From positions 93,523 through 157,522 of the forward strand of contig NZ_MOLY01000036.1 of NCBI RefSeq assembly GCF_001956315.1: DNA of 64,000 nucleotides, written 5' to 3'. A program made the position numbers and the translations under genes. The stretch is from Sphingomonas montana (GTDB lineage Bacteria; Pseudomonadota; Alphaproteobacteria; Sphingomonadales; Sphingomonadaceae). Below are positions 8,543 to 15,859 of the stretch, piece by piece; the stretch's first letter is position 1, and each line of letters starts with the position of its first letter. The notes under the pieces are model-generated. The model saw only the letters and a program-made list of their open reading frames with translations, ran no database searches and was not told the origin of the DNA.

Positions 8543-9241
8543 ATGGCCCGCGCCCGCCTGCTGTTGGTCGAGGACGATGCAGCCCTCGCCGAACTCCTGA
8601 TCTGGCATTTCAAGCGGGAGGAGTTCGAGGTCGAACACACCCCGGACGGTGAGGAAGCGTTGCTGCTGGCGCGCGAGACGCCGCCCGATCTCGTCCTGCT
8701 CGACTGGATGCTCGAAAGCCTGTCCGGGATCGAGGTCTGCCGCCGCCTGCGCCGCATGCCCGACACCGCCAACGTGCCGATCATCATGCTCACCGCGCGC
8801 GGTGAAGAGGAAGACCGGGTTCGCGGGCTGGAAACCGGCGCGGACGACTATGTGACGAAGCCCTTTTCTCCGCGCGAACTCGTCGCGCGCGTGCAGGCGG
8901 TGCTGCGCCGCGTGCGGCCGGCGCTGGCGGGCGAACGGCTGATCTATTCCGACATCGAGATGGATACGGTCAGCCACAAGGTACGCCGCGACGGCGCCAC
9001 CGTGCCGCTCGGCCCGACGGAGTTCCGGCTGCTCAAGCATTTCCTCGAACATCCCGGCCGCGTCTTCTCGCGCGAACGGCTGCTCGACAGCGTGTGGGGT
9101 CGCGAAAGCGACATCGAACCGCGCACGGTCGACGTCCACATCCGCCGCCTGCGCAAGGCCATCAACGGTGAAAACCTGCCCGATATCATCCGCACCGTCC
9201 GGTCGGCAGGTTATGCGCTCGACAGTGAAGGCGCAGTCTGA
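8543..9241 (+). CDS. phoB: Phosphate regulon response regulator PhoB
   Basis: OmpR/PhoB-type response regulator, 232 residues. The receiver domain has acidic residues D11 and D12, phospho-acceptor D54 (LVLLDWML), T in MLTARGEE and K in YVTKPFSPREL. The C-terminal winged helix contains GPTEFRLLKHFLEHPGRVFSRERLLDSVWG and the DVHIRRLRKAI recognition helix. It starts 4 nt after phoU with GGAG upstream. Phosphorylated by PhoR, it should act on the 11-bp-periodic box at 3205-3232. It is the last gene of the rightward pho operon. Confidence 0.96.
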   Translation: MARARLLLVEDDAALAELLIWHFKREEFEVEHTPDGEEALLLARETPPDLVLLDWMLESLSGIEVCRRLRRMPDTANVPIIMLTARGEEEDRVRGLETGADDYVTKPFSPRELVARVQAVLRRVRPALAGERLIYSDIEMDTVSHKVRRDGATVPLGPTEFRLLKHFLEHPGRVFSRERLLDSVWGRESDIEPRTVDVHIRRLRKAINGENLPDIIRTVRSAGYALDSEGAV

Positions 9242-9372
9242 ATATCGGACCCGTTAATCCACAGTTCAGCCGGCTGAATGCGCCTGTCAATACTTTCGCA
9301 ATGCTGACGAACACGTTGCAAATTCGTTAAGCTGGCAGTGTCTAGTTCTTCCTCATCAGGAGGAACCGACGA

Positions 9373-9594
9373 ATGACAATGGTATTGAACAAGCGTGTAC
9401 GCCGCCGCTGGACGGATGCCGAGGATGCCGACCTGCGCGCCCGCATCGACGCGGGCGAACTGCTCCCCGTCATCGCCCGCGCGCTCGATCGGACGCAGAT
9501 GGCGTGCAGCACCCGCGCCGAAAGCCTCGGCCTGCGCACCCGCAGCACCGTCCGCCCGGTGCGCGTCGGTATCCACCATGAGCCGGTCGTGTAA
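9373..9594 (+). CDS. Small SANT/Myb-like DNA-binding protein
   Basis: 73 residues starting MTMVLNKRVRRRWTDAEDADLRARI. The RWTDAEDADLRARIDAGE...IARALDRTQMACSTRAESLGL region follows the three-helix pattern of SANT/Myb-like domains (W-T-x-E-D spacing), with a short basic tail. A strong AGGAGGA ribosome-binding site (9358-9364) supports the start. It stands alone 130 nt after phoB. Its target is unknown, and linkage to the Pho regulon would be speculation. Confidence 0.75.
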   Translation: MTMVLNKRVRRRWTDAEDADLRARIDAGELLPVIARALDRTQMACSTRAESLGLRTRSTVRPVRVGIHHEPVV

Positions 9595-9849
9595 GGGTCG
9601 CCCTCGGGCAGGCATTCAGGCGACCGTGCAGTCTACCCCTGGGGCAAGGTCGGACCGCACGTGGCGCGCCGTTGTCGAACGCAACGGCTCGTCCCGCCGG
9701 CAGTGCTGCTTTTAGAGGACGCCGCCCCCACAAGCCGACGCAAGGCGCGAACGCGATGAAACGAAAGACACAGCGGATGTGATAAGCCAAACTCCCGGTT
9801 CAGCGTGCGGCTATCGCAGCGCCGCCCCCTGAACCAGGACCCGCCCGGA

Positions 9850-11013
9850 TCAGCTATTCGCAGGCACCTTCAACAATTCCCTGACTTGCCGCGCGCGTTC
9901 GACCAGTACCGCCGCCAGCCCATCGTCGCTCTCATCCATGGCCCACTCCCAACGCGACGCCGCATCTGCGATCCGCGCGCCCGACGTGTCCAGTTCCTCG
10001 ACGTGCAGCCACCATGGCCACCATTCGCCTGCGGGCTCACTGTAACGTAACTGCTCGTTCAAACCTGCGATCAGCGCCTTGTACGTCCTACTATTCAGTG
10101 TTGCTACCTTGCGCATGCAAAGCCCGAAGCAGACCCCCTCGAACATCGGATAATCCGCGCTCAAGCTGAAATCATAGTCCGGGTTGCCGATATCGATTCG
10201 GAGCATTCCGCCCTTGTGCGGGCTGAACAGCGGGTTCTCATCATGGGCCGGTCGCAGGGCAAGGCCATGCCCGATGCACCGTCCTGCAACGATCGCCTCG
10301 AATCGCCGGGAGACGCCCGCTGCAAATCCGTCCTGCGCTTCAAGGACCCGTATGGTCGCCGCGACGCTTTCCCGGGAGGCGAGCATGATGTTCAAGTCGT
10401 TCTGCATGTCGTCATCCACCCCGTCGCCGAAATTCGTTTTCAGATATCGTCCGAAGTCCGCGATGAAATCGCGGACCGGCCCCGCGGGCGCGATGGCAGT
10501 GCATTCCACCACCCATTGCTGCACTTCGACACCAAGCAGCAGGCACCGCATGCCCGGCTGCGCACGGATCCGGGCCGCAAACGCCTCCGACCATCCGGCG
10601 CCGAGCAGCACGACCACCATGCTCGACGGCGTCAGCCCGGCGATCGCCGCGGCATAGCCCTCGAGCTGTCGGTCCCGGAAACCCGCCGTCGGCTTGTTCT
10701 CGATCGCGATCGTCCATTCCGGATGCTGCAGCAGGATGTCCACTCGGCCCGCGCGTCCCCCGCCCGTCACCGGGGCCTCCAGCTGCGGGCGAAAGCGCTG
10801 GACGGATGCGCACGCAACACCCAGCAAATGCAAGAAACCATCGAGAAATGCCGTTCCGACACCATGCGTCCCGCGCGGATCGAGCAGCCAGGCGAGGATC
10901 CGCGACTGGGCCGTTTCGCGCGTCGCCAGCAAGTCGATCGGGTTGAACGCCCGTCGCACGCTACCTCGCGTCGCGCGCCCCTTGGCAATATCGGCGGTCA
11001 GCTCTTCGATCAT
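9850..11013 (-). CDS. PD-(D/E)XK nuclease family protein
   Basis: 387 residues. The N-terminal half has the nuclease-fold signature: a conserved start helix (ETAQSRILAWLLDPRGTHG), then RVDILLQHPEWTIAIENKP, where Asp of VDI and E-N-K form the D...(D/E)XK active-site pattern, followed by QLEGYAAAI. This matches the PD-(D/E)XK family often found singly in proteobacteria. The C-terminal half (about residues 200-387) is unrecognised, with aromatic strands (YDFSLSADYPMF, GEWWPWWLHVEE). No methyltransferase, helicase or toxin partner is adjacent, so a restriction or phage-defence role is only a possibility. It is divergent from the SDR gene. Confidence 0.8.
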   Translation of the reverse strand: MIEELTADIAKGRATRGSVRRAFNPIDLLATRETAQSRILAWLLDPRGTHGVGTAFLDGFLHLLGVACASVQRFRPQLEAPVTGGGRAGRVDILLQHPEWTIAIENKPTAGFRDRQLEGYAAAIAGLTPSSMVVVLLGAGWSEAFAARIRAQPGMRCLLLGVEVQQWVVECTAIAPAGPVRDFIADFGRYLKTNFGDGVDDDMQNDLNIMLASRESVAATIRVLEAQDGFAAGVSRRFEAIVAGRCIGHGLALRPAHDENPLFSPHKGGMLRIDIGNPDYDFSLSADYPMFEGVCFGLCMRKVATLNSRTYKALIAGLNEQLRYSEPAGEWWPWWLHVEELDTSGARIADAASRWEWAMDESDDGLAAVLVERARQVRELLKVPANS

Positions 11014-11152
11014 GATCGTCTCCCTGCCGGCCCGCGTAGCAGACCGCGGGGGTGGAAAAGTGGCTCCGTCCGAAACGGATCAGTCTCGTCCGGCTGTTCG
11101 CAGGTGCCGAAACATCGGTTCGCCTCTTCCCAAGCCGCCCGGTGCCCGCTAC

Positions 11153-11186
11153 TTGACGTTCACGTAAACCGACATGCACGTAAACC
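11153..11186. promoter_or_regulatory. Candidate operator upstream of the SDR gene (shared motif)
   Basis: TTGACGT-TC-ACGTAAA at 11153-11168 is an imperfect palindrome. It is followed 16 bp later by a second copy of CACGTAAACC (11161-11170 and 11177-11186). It lies between the divergent nuclease and SDR genes, 18-51 nt before the SDR start. The same TTGACGT-N2-ACGT core occurs between putA and maoC at 43842-43857. The pattern resembles operators of MerR-type LiuR-like regulators of acyl-CoA and amino-acid catabolism; that likeness is from memory. Confidence 0.5.
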
Positions 11187-11203
11187 AACGAGGAGAGTCC
11201 GGG

Positions 11204-12100
11204 ATGACCATCAGTTTCGAAGGGCGCGTGGCGATCGTCACCGGTGCCGGCGGCGGCCTCGGGCGCGCCTATGCGCTCGAACTCGCGCGGCGCGGCGCGA
11301 AGGTCGTGGTGAACGATCTCGGCGCGGCCCGCGACGGCACGGGGCACAGCGACGCCGCGCTGACCGTGGTGGAGGAGATCGGGCGCGCCGGTGGCATCGC
11401 GATGTCGAACGGCGGCTCCGTCACCGACATGGACCAGATGGCCGAAATGGTCGCCAAAACGAAGGAAGCCTGGGGCGGCGTCCACATCCTCATCAACAAC
11501 GCCGGCATCCTGCGCGACAAGTCGTTCACGAAGATGACGATGGACGATTGGAAACTGGTGGTCGATGTCCACCTTACCGGCTCCGCGACCGCAACCAAGG
11601 CGGTGTGGGACATGATGCGCGAACAGAATTACGGCCGCATCCTGATGACCGCGTCGTCGACCGGGCTGTACGGCAATTTCGGCCAGGCCAATTACGGGGC
11701 CGCCAAGCTGGGCCTCGCCGGACTGACCAAGACGCTCTACCTCGAAGGTGCGAAGTACAACGTCAAGGTCAACACGATCGCCCCGGTCGCCGGCACGCGC
11801 ATGACCGAGGACATCTTCCCGGCTGAGGCGTTCAAGGCGTTCGCACCGGAGAACGTCGTACCCGCGGCACTCTTCCTCGTGTCGGACGACGCGCCGACCA
11901 ACCAGATCGTCGGCGCGGGCGCGGGCTTCTTCCATACCGCCCACGTCACCATGACGAAGGGCAAGATGCTGTCCGCGGAGGATCGCACTCCCGAAGGCGT
12001 CGCCGCGCACTGGGCGGAAATCTCGGACCGCACCGGCGAAACCGTGCCCAAGTCGGGTGCCGACCAGTCGATGACCATCCTGCAGTCCCTGCAAGGGTAA
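11204..12100 (+). CDS. SDR family dehydrogenase, MFE-2-like (3R)-hydroxyacyl-CoA dehydrogenase type
   Basis: 298 residues. Classical short-chain dehydrogenase: cofactor motif TGAGGGLGRAY (residues 13-23), NDLGAARDGTG, NNAGILRDKSF and the catalytic Ser-Tyr-Lys in TASSTGLYGNFGQANYGAAK. The NDLG motif and the AGI-LRDKSF-KM-DDW block are those of the dehydrogenase unit of peroxisomal multifunctional enzyme type 2 and its bacterial homologues, which act on 3-hydroxyacyl-CoA. ATG 11204 follows AGGAGA; an upstream in-frame ATG at 11174 falls in the operator repeat. It is a single gene; the operator links it to the putA/maoC region. Confidence 0.85.
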   Translation: MTISFEGRVAIVTGAGGGLGRAYALELARRGAKVVVNDLGAARDGTGHSDAALTVVEEIGRAGGIAMSNGGSVTDMDQMAEMVAKTKEAWGGVHILINNAGILRDKSFTKMTMDDWKLVVDVHLTGSATATKAVWDMMREQNYGRILMTASSTGLYGNFGQANYGAAKLGLAGLTKTLYLEGAKYNVKVNTIAPVAGTRMTEDIFPAEAFKAFAPENVVPAALFLVSDDAPTNQIVGAGAGFFHTAHVTMTKGKMLSAEDRTPEGVAAHWAEISDRTGETVPKSGADQSMTILQSLQG

Positions 12101-12132
12101 CCGGCGGGTGGCGTAGCGGTCACTTCACGGCC

Positions 12133-12167
12133 AGCCCCCCAACCCTCCCGTTGGGGGGTTGGGGGCT
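12133..12167. terminator. Stem-loop between SDR and membrane-protein genes
   Basis: The arm AGCCCCCCAACC (12133-12144) pairs with GGTTGGGGGCT (12157-12167) with one bulged C. No T-tract follows. A G/C stem with related sequence (CCCCCTCCCTT and AAGGGAGGGGG) lies at 45677-45700, so this may be a dispersed repeat acting as a transcript end. Confidence 0.5.
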
Positions 12168-12264
12168 TCGGCTGGAAACGACGCCCGCCGGCATTCACAA
12201 CCGTATTGCCAAACCAATACAGCAGGCCTACCCCGTACGCCGAACAGGCGGGGGCTGCATCACC

Positions 12265-13365
12265 ATGTATACCGATACGGACCTGGACGGCGCCGTCGTT
12301 GCAGGCGTGCTGACCCCCGAGGCGGCGCTCGCCTTCCGCCGCTATCTGGCCCGCACCACCGGCGACGGCGTGGCGGACGAGGAACAGTTCCGACTGCTCA
12401 CCGGCTTCAACGATATCTTCGTCGCGATCGCCACGATCCTGCTGCTGTCCGCGCTCGCCTGGATCGGGTCGAGCATCGTGCTGGCCACTGCGGTCCTGCC
12501 GAACCCCTACAATGCCGCCTATCCGCTGATCCGTACCTTCACCCCGCTTGGCGGCATCTTCGTTGCCGCGGCCGCATGGGGCCTCGCGGAATATTTCACG
12601 CGCCGTCGCCGCATGGCGTTGCCCAGCATCCTGCTGCTGCTGGCGTTCGTCGGCGGGCTGGCCAAGTCGGTGGGCGATATCGTGCTATGGGCCTTGCCCG
12701 ATGCCGACCCGCGGATGCAGGGCGTCGCGATCGCGCTGGCCGGTATCGTCGCGGCAGTGGCGGCGCTGCTTCATTGGCGGCGATTCCACGTGCCGATAAC
12801 GGTCGCGGCCATCGCGGCCGGCGCGGTCGGGGTCGCGATGGGCGTTGCCCTGGCACTCATCCCCGCGCTTGAGGGTTACCTTGCCGTCGTCGCGCTGGTC
12901 GCCGGTCTCGCGGTGTTCGCGCTCGCCATGCGCTGGGACATGTCGGACACGGCGCGCATCACCCGCCGGGCCGATGTCGCCTTCTGGCTCCACCTGCTCG
13001 CCGCCCCCCTGATCGTCCATCCGGTGTTCAAGCTGATGGGGCTGCTCGACGGTGGCGCGACGGCGGGCGAGGCGGTGGTCGTCATCATCCTCTACGTCCT
13101 GCTCGGCATCGTGGCGCTCGCGGTCGACCGTCGCGCGCTGATGGTCTCCGCGCTGTTCTACGTCCTCTATGCGCTCGCGACGCTGTTTCGCGAATTCGGC
13201 GCGATCAGCCTGAATCTGGCGCTCACCGGGCTCGTGATCGGGTCCGCGCTGCTGCTGCTGTCCGCCTTCTGGCACAGCGCGCGCGCCGCCATCGTCAACC
13301 GGTTGCCAAATCATCTCCGCCGCCGCCTGCCCACGGTGTCGGGACGAAGGCCGGCGCCGGTCTAG
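12265..13365 (+). CDS. Polytopic membrane protein (DUF2157-like)
   Basis: About 366 residues. A soluble N-terminal segment of about 45 residues (VLTPEAALAFRRYLARTTGDGVADEEQFRLLTGF) is followed by about ten hydrophobic helices, ending in a short Arg-rich cytoplasmic tail (NHLRRRLPTVSGRRPAP). The layout matches DUF2157-like membrane proteins, but the family call is tentative and no transport or catalytic motif is seen. A G-rich stretch (GCGGGGG) precedes ATG 12265. It is a single gene after the stem-loop at 12133-12167. Confidence 0.7.
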   Translation: MYTDTDLDGAVVAGVLTPEAALAFRRYLARTTGDGVADEEQFRLLTGFNDIFVAIATILLLSALAWIGSSIVLATAVLPNPYNAAYPLIRTFTPLGGIFVAAAAWGLAEYFTRRRRMALPSILLLLAFVGGLAKSVGDIVLWALPDADPRMQGVAIALAGIVAAVAALLHWRRFHVPITVAAIAAGAVGVAMGVALALIPALEGYLAVVALVAGLAVFALAMRWDMSDTARITRRADVAFWLHLLAAPLIVHPVFKLMGLLDGGATAGEAVVVIILYVLLGIVALAVDRRALMVSALFYVLYALATLFREFGAISLNLALTGLVIGSALLLLSAFWHSARAAIVNRLPNHLRRRLPTVSGRRPAPV

Positions 13366-13394
13366 GACTTCGCGTATCGTAGATTACGAGCGCA

Positions 13395-13733
13395 CTACTC
13401 CGCGACGAGCTTCAGCAATTTCCGTTCGATCGGGGCCAGTATGGGCGCGAGTTCATGCCCGCGCTTCAGCACCGTACCGCCCTCGCCGATCAGCGCATAC
13501 ATGCCCTGTCGTCCCCGCAACGCTGGGCGCTTCTCGATGCGATATTCCGGCCGCTCCGCCGCACGTCGGAAGGCAGAGAACGCCGCCACCTCCGGCCCCA
13601 TCTCGATCGCATAATCGCGCCAGTTCCCCGCCGACACCATCCGGCCGTACAGGTCCAGAATGCGCATCATCTCGGCGCGTTCGAACGCGACCTGCGTGGC
13701 TTTGCGTTCGGGAAAGGGCGTCACGACTCCCAT
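13395..13733 (-). CDS. DUF2794 domain-containing protein
   Basis: About 112 residues. The segment VAFERAEMMRILDLYGRMVSAGNWRDYAIEMGPEVAAFSAFRRAAERPEYRIEKRP...LKRGHELA is the conserved core of DUF2794, a family nearly confined to alphaproteobacteria with no known function. The start ATG 13733 (MGVVTPFPERK) lies 31 nt after the cysE stop, giving the usual length. Probably transcribed with cysE. Confidence 0.85.
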   Translation of the reverse strand: MGVVTPFPERKATQVAFERAEMMRILDLYGRMVSAGNWRDYAIEMGPEVAAFSAFRRAAERPEYRIEKRPALRGRQGMYALIGEGGTVLKRGHELAPILAPIERKLLKLVAE

Positions 13734-13764
13734 CAGCGCGTACCTCCGCCCCCTGGCCGGCGCT

Positions 13765-14457
13765 TCATCCGACGTCGCGCTCCTGCGGCCGCCGCGCATC
13801 GCGCTCGGCCAGCAGGTCACCGACGCAGGCCCGCATCCGCTCCAGTTCGCAGCGCATGATCTCCAGCTTCTGCGTCGCCTGGTCATATTGTTCGGTGCAC
13901 GGCGTGCCATAGGGCGTGAACCCGCGCGCCTTCTCGCTGGCGTCCATCGGCATCGGCTTGGCGGGTATACCCACCATCACCGCACCCGGCGCGACCGTCT
14001 TGGTCACCACCGCGTTCGCGCCGATCCGTGCCTTCGCGCCCACCGTGATCGGACCGAGAATCGCGGCACCCAGGCTCACGATCACGCCGTCTTCCAGCGT
14101 CGGGTGGCGCTTGCCGCCCATGCCGTTCGTCGGGTTCGTGCCGCCCAGCGTCGCACCCTGATAGATGGTGACGTCGTCGCCGATCTCGGCCGTCTCGCCG
14201 ATCACCACAAACCCGTGATCGATGAACAGGTTACGGCCGATCTTCGCGCCGGGATGGATGTCGATCGCGGTCAGCACGCGGGCGATGTGGTTCACGAACC
14301 GTGCCGTGAACCACATTTCGCTCTGATACAGCCAGTGCGCGATCCGGTGCAGGCCCATCGCCAGCGTGCCCGGGTACAACAGGATTTCCCACAGCGATCG
14401 CGGCGCCGGGTCACGCGCCTTGATCGACTGAAGATAGTCGGCGAGCCGGGTCAGCAT
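13765..14457 (-). CDS. cysE: Serine O-acetyltransferase CysE
   Basis: 230 residues. Transfers acetyl from acetyl-CoA to L-serine, the first committed step of cysteine synthesis. The N-terminal helical region is short, as in the EpsC/short-CysE type. The left-handed beta-helix hexapeptide region carries IHPGAKIGRNLFIDHGFVVIGETAEIGDDVTIYQGATLGG, with the catalytic DH and the conserved GGKRHPT. The C-terminal coiled tail (TQKLEIMRCELERMRA) is an extension beyond the catalytic core. No cysK lies adjacent. Confidence 0.93.
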   Translation of the reverse strand: MLTRLADYLQSIKARDPAPRSLWEILLYPGTLAMGLHRIAHWLYQSEMWFTARFVNHIARVLTAIDIHPGAKIGRNLFIDHGFVVIGETAEIGDDVTIYQGATLGGTNPTNGMGGKRHPTLEDGVIVSLGAAILGPITVGAKARIGANAVVTKTVAPGAVMVGIPAKPMPMDASEKARGFTPYGTPCTEQYDQATQKLEIMRCELERMRACVGDLLAERDARRPQERDVG

Positions 14458-14534
14458 CGGCGGTCTCCGGGGACGGTCATTTCCGCAATATATGCCCCGC
14501 CCCGGCTTTTACGAGTCGGTTCAGCCAAACCCCT

Positions 14535-15059
14535 TCAGGCCGCCATCGTGGCATGCACGGTCGCAAGGGCGGTCATCACCGCCCCGACGCGCGCGGCGGT
14601 CTGGATGATGTCGGCATTGACGCCGTGCTGCTTCAGCACCTTTTCGTGGCTGTCGATGCACATGCCGCATCCGTTCTGCGCGGACACGGCCAGGCTGAAC
14701 AGTTCGAAATCCGCCTTGTCGATGCCGGGATTGCCGATCACGTTCATCCGCAGCTTGGCGGGCATCTGGCCATATTCGGCGTTCGATGCCAGGTGGACGA
14801 ACCGGTAATACACGTTGTTCATCGCCATCACCGCGGCGGCGGCGCGCGCCGCGTTGGCGGCTTCCGGGGTCAGCTTCGCCACCGCGTCGGCCTCCACCGC
14901 TTCCACCAGCGGGCGGTAACCCGATCCATGGGCGCAGGCGAGCAGCAGGCCCCACTTGCGCTGGTCGCCCAGCGTCTGGTCGTTGACCAGCGAACCCGCA
15001 TTCAGGCGGATATCCTTGGCATAATCGGGCAGCGTATCGGCAAAGGCCTTGAGAGACAT
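14535..15059 (-). CDS. ahpD: Alkyl hydroperoxide reductase AhpD (carboxymuconolactone decarboxylase fold)
   Basis: 174 residues. AhpD is a thiol-dependent peroxidase/adaptor that supports AhpC. The active-site pair is in NGCGMCIDSHEKVLKQHG (CxxC with the downstream His). Length and the opening MSLKAFADTLPDYAKDI fit AhpD rather than short CMD proteins. It lies 130 nt downstream of ahpC on the same strand, separated by two stem-loops, and belongs to the peroxide module divergent from oxyR. Confidence 0.93.
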   Translation of the reverse strand: MSLKAFADTLPDYAKDIRLNAGSLVNDQTLGDQRKWGLLLACAHGSGYRPLVEAVEADAVAKLTPEAANAARAAAAVMAMNNVYYRFVHLASNAEYGQMPAKLRMNVIGNPGIDKADFELFSLAVSAQNGCGMCIDSHEKVLKQHGVNADIIQTAARVGAVMTALATVHATMAA

Positions 15060-15078
15060 CGGAATTTCCTCATGAAAA

Positions 15079-15168
15079 GGGGCGCGGAGATGGGCAGCAT
15101 CCCCGCGCCCCGGATCGGGCGAACCTGTGAGGCGCCAACCCGGTCGGTGCGGACGTCAGGCCGGGTTG
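15079..15168 (-). terminator. Two successive stem-loops between ahpC and ahpD
   Basis: In the 130-nt gap, CAACCCGG (15136-15143) pairs with CCGGGTTG (15161-15168), and GGGGCGCGG (15079-15087) pairs with CCGCGCCCC (15103-15111). Neither has a T-tract. They could damp read-through from ahpC into ahpD, stabilise mRNA ends, or mark a processing site. Confidence 0.5.
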
Positions 15169-15189
15169 CCCGCGTCCGCCCGTGACCGG

Positions 15190-15732
15190 TCAGGCCGCCG
15201 GGCGCAGGACCTCGTCCTCGGGCGTCCAGTTGCACGGGCACAGTTCGTCGGTCTGCAACGCGTCGAGCACGCGCAGCGCCTCCTGCGGGTTACGGCCGAC
15301 GTTCAGGCCGTTGACCGTCACATGCTGGATGATGTTGTCCGGATCGACGATGAACGTCGCACGATACGCAACGCCCTCCTCCGGGTGGACGATGCCGAGC
15401 GCGGTCGCCAGCTTCTTGCCGTTGTCGGCGATCCACGGGAAATCGGCCGCGGCCAGCCGCTCGTCCGACTTGCGCCATGCGAAGTGGACGTGCGTGGTGT
15501 CGGTCGATGCGCCAATCAGCACGGCGTCACGATCGGCGAAGTCCGACTTCAGGTCCGCATAACCGACGATCTCGGTCGGGCAGACGAACGTGAAGTCCTT
15601 CGGCCAGAAGAACAGGATCTTCCACTTGCCGTCCTTTTTGGACAGGTCGATCGTCTCGTCCGCGGGCAGGGCGGACACGCCCTGCTGTACGGGAAGGACG
15701 AATTCGGGGAGCTTGTCACCAACGGTCAACAT
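15190..15732 (-). CDS. ahpC: Peroxiredoxin AhpC
   Basis: About 180 residues. The peroxidatic Cys is in FFWPKDFTFVCPTEIVGYADL, the conserved DFTFVCPTE peroxiredoxin motif, and the C-terminal resolving Cys is in LCPCNWTPEDEVL. The form resembles the AhpC/AhpD (AhpE-type) peroxiredoxins reduced through AhpD rather than AhpF; no ahpF is present here. ATG 15732 (MLTVGDKLPEF) gives the normal length. It is divergent from oxyR, so it is very likely peroxide-induced. Confidence 0.94.
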   Translation of the reverse strand: MLTVGDKLPEFVLPVQQGVSALPADETIDLSKKDGKWKILFFWPKDFTFVCPTEIVGYADLKSDFADRDAVLIGASTDTTHVHFAWRKSDERLAAADFPWIADNGKKLATALGIVHPEEGVAYRATFIVDPDNIIQHVTVNGLNVGRNPQEALRVLDALQTDELCPCNWTPEDEVLRPAA

Positions 15733-15799
15733 GCTGTGGTTCCTTGTGCTGTGAAAAGACTCGGCCGCTACGTCCGGGCCGTTGCTGCAGTGCAATATC

Positions 15800-15821
15800 A
15801 TTTGCACACGGAGTAGCAAAT
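15800..15821. promoter_or_regulatory. Inverted repeat in ahpC-oxyR intergenic region (candidate OxyR site)
   Basis: ATTTGC (15800-15805) and GCAAAT (15816-15821) form a perfect 6-N10-6 inverted repeat centred between divergent ahpC and oxyR. The spacing suits a LysR-type dimer, and this is where an OxyR operator is expected. The classical ATAG half-sites are not evident. Confidence 0.5.
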
Positions 15822-15859
15822 CGATTATTCCATCGGTGCGTGATCGATGGAGACGATCT

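Noticed and set aside
9265..9278. TTCAGCCGGCTGAA palindrome after phoB as a terminator
   Set aside because: No T-tract and a stem too short to call; it could be a binding site but nothing else supports it.
9595..9849. Short frames between the SANT-like gene and the nuclease gene
   Set aside because: No ribosome-binding site or protein-like composition; the gap looks non-coding.
11174..11203. Upstream ATG of the SDR gene at 11174
   Set aside because: It lies within the operator repeat, and AGGAGA positions ATG 11204 correctly.
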